Assembly: GCF_026627505.1 (NCBI RefSeq)
Contig: NZ_JAPNLK010000027.1
Coordinates: 1-64,000, forward strand
Length of the DNA: 64,000 nt
Direction: 5' to 3'
From: Streptomyces sp. H27-H5
GTDB taxonomy: Bacteria > Actinomycetota > Actinomycetes > Streptomycetales > Streptomycetaceae
Shown: positions 63,701-64,000 of the stretch, in pieces
Layout of the letters: each line of letters starts with the position of its first letter
Numbering within the stretch: position 1 is the first letter of the stretch
Notes under the pieces: model-generated
The model's input: the letters and a program-made list of their open reading frames with translations, nothing else
Databases searched by the model: none
Told to the model about the DNA's origin: nothing
Made by a program: the position numbers and the translations under genes

Positions 63701-64000
63701 CCGCCGAGGAGACGGCGACGGCGGCGGCGGATGTACCCGTACGGCTCGAGCAGTGGAGCCATCGGCGCGCGTCCGCTCCGGCGTTCTCCCTGCACCTGGA
63801 CTGGTTCGACCCCGCGAGCGACCCGCTCGACGAGAGGCGTGCGCCGGGCACCCTGCACGGCCTCACCACGCTGGTTCGTGCCCGTGTCCGGCGCGTCCAG
63901 GCCGACGACGGGCGCTGGGTGCGCGTCGTCGGCCTGCACCTGCCGGTCCGGTTCGGACCCGGCTTCGACCCCGCCGGGCTGCCCGCCTTCCAGGAGCGGA
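60757..64000 (+). CDS. Giant type VII effector-like protein, 5' part only
   Basis: From GTG 60757 (GCGGAGAC upstream) the frame stays open through the window end, so at least 1081 residues are present and the C-terminus is missing. Residues about 1-330 are helical with two hydrophobic stretches (EIIAEIIALLVELALLAALAVITGGTS, KGAAFGALAGGFASVLGGAF), as in the N-terminal domains of WXG-linked toxins. Then comes a long Pro/Gly/Thr-rich region, with a Gly-Thr run at 62437-62560. From about residue 745 is a folded unit, RSVFDVRRVEHEGAWVTDLTVQV..EEYFNAPGHRLPSGDLLQVTVE, of the kind seen in very large Streptomyces 'lonely Cys' domain proteins; a second related unit starts near 63720. Toxic activity, if any, should lie beyond the window. 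Confidence 0.82.
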   Translation, partial: MQEINFPDDVRKMLWILIGEMPLEARENLAYDSRELYLRFGRGIRDLQDEIQLSISEAATSLPDDVADPYVRALSLLTNDGGVNHLNAMVDKLDDIARGQIDHSMSIQQAKWEIIAEIIALLVELALLAALAVITGGTSVSQMMLARARSRLAVLLIVDRLLRMTHLAPTLTSAIEEALQVLAVRLAQIALNPNDRRPHGIDWEDVGKGAAFGALAGGFASVLGGAFDHAGKWFKNTFDSFDDFAKKNPFTTKLLDGVNDLGEAFLVGAISESAAEVLVKGAFEGVWEFKWETFVGSGTSSMFEVMADGALGGGGLWLHKWLTDSRDFTDLNDIDFSGGPDGRGPGGFDGPPRSAPVPVPAPTPNPTPVPAPVPPALPAATVGDDAPFGDQPSTAPTPTPPTPPAPFPMAPTTLLAHGLPTAPGDPGPDGPTGPERRASAPDPLPHVTAPNPTPPQAIGRTPGPIGTGTPPPGVLADLPDASDGVLPGDSGTDRTVPAPSGPEAGSTVPPPAPAAPGTGARPLPVAAGTGGAPDDAPRTVFEDVDGDADPDAHAAMGPDTDAGTGTGTGIGTGTGNGTGTDADTGTGTGTGTEKGAGTGTGARSGGNVRPVGVEAGGTPDGAPDDTPGDMDGEGAAHPNPALETAAPRPTTPGGAADPPSRVRGSSPDTSTAPGDEPPARESAEPPGTVVDTPASAAPHGGPAPRTGNPTWEAARSAVPPVTREHPWTDDVPAPADPARPGESVPRTIRSVFDVRRVEHEGAWVTDLTVQVATGPDGMPEDAWQRVRAGVEEYFNAPGHRLPSGDLLQVTVEQAAGAPPPDGFTGTPAERDGETPRTPWWTGADPADHAVRIARQLGLHGDIPAGPAGDHTRPVPAGSPREGLRGRDLSLLASLIDAPSAAPDPDTGFVPAAPVPVRTVGGPPGAATPTPLHPAPATTSGLPDPAPGEPAPLPTGTGPTGTARPAAVPASAERDGDGEEPPPAEETATAAADVPVRLEQWSHRRASAPAFSLHLDWFDPASDPLDERRAPGTLHGLTTLVRARVRRVQADDGRWVRVVGLHLPVRFGPGFDPAGLPAFQER
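62437..62560 (+). repeat. GGYACG micro-repeat coding for Gly-Thr
   Basis: About twenty near-copies of the hexamer GGCACG or GGTACG, with occasional ATC, AAC, GAC or GAG codons, encode a Gly-Thr/Asp run inside the giant effector-like gene. Such runs expand and shrink by replication slippage; the unit is a multiple of three, so length changes would keep the frame. Confidence 0.85.

Overview
This is high-GC actinobacterial DNA, almost certainly from a Streptomyces or a close relative. GC-rich third codon positions, GTG starts with AAGGAG-type ribosome sites, ATGA/GTGA gene overlaps, rare TTA codons, a mycothiol-dependent enzyme family, an Rpf-like protein and a type VII (ESX-like) secretion locus all agree. 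No rRNA, tRNA, CRISPR array, transposase or phage gene was seen.

Region 1 (1-25.3 kb) is the right-hand part of a modular type I polyketide gene cluster. It is one tightly coupled run: the 3' end of a PKS gene (AT end), PKS 2 (DH-KR-ACP / KS-DH-ACP / KS-KR-ACP), PKS 3 (KS-DH-like-ACP / KS-AT), an AlkC-type DNA glycosylase, and PKS 4 (DH-KR-ACP), which ends in a PLP-dependent alpha-oxoamine synthase. After these come a 102-residue unknown protein, an HDAC-like zinc deacetylase, a type II thioesterase and a 14-TM MFS exporter. Three KS modules have no AT; two modules have one and are cut between AT and DH onto separate proteins. The two ATs share at least 473 nearly identical bases. The predicted product is a polyene-like chain released by condensation with an amino acid to give an alpha-amino ketone. 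A base-excision glycosylase inside the PKS operon suggests that the product damages DNA. Two TTA codons in PKS 4 suggest bldA-dependent expression.

Region 2 (25.3-29.5 kb) holds accessory genes: two paralogous VOC-fold proteins flanking an Sfp-type phosphopantetheinyl transferase, a three-repeat zinc-ribbon-like protein, a TetR regulator and a mycothiol-dependent maleylpyruvate isomerase-family enzyme. Two promoters here share TTGACA / TAGGTT elements; one carries an 11-bp-arm palindrome that is a likely operator.

Region 3 (29.5-34.8 kb) is signalling and cell wall: a LapA-like membrane protein, a PAS-SpoIIE phosphatase, a truncated-looking membrane protein, a 24-codon ORF with an extreme Shine-Dalgarno, a MEDS-STAS / MEDS-ATPase pair (partner-switching logic) and a secreted Rpf-like protein with a strong terminator.

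Region 4 (34.8-42.1 kb) is a metal-responsive-looking locus. A Zur/Fur-type box sits between a divergent MFS exporter and an operon of a FecBCD-type ABC importer, a DUF364 'heavy-metal chelation' protein, a PduX-like GHMP kinase and a cysteine-synthase-like PLP enzyme. It could make and take up a small metal ligand. A DoxX-family membrane protein follows.

Region 5 (42.9-64 kb) is a type VII secretion locus: a beta-helix protein with two CbxX-type AAA domains (EccA-like), mycosin, EccC, EccD, EccB, two WXG100-type proteins, a small acidic protein, a 1.1-kaa coiled-coil protein, a YbaB/EbfC-like protein, another WXG-like protein and the start of a very large low-complexity protein of the polymorphic effector / 'lonely Cys' kind that runs off the window. 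EccE is not seen here.
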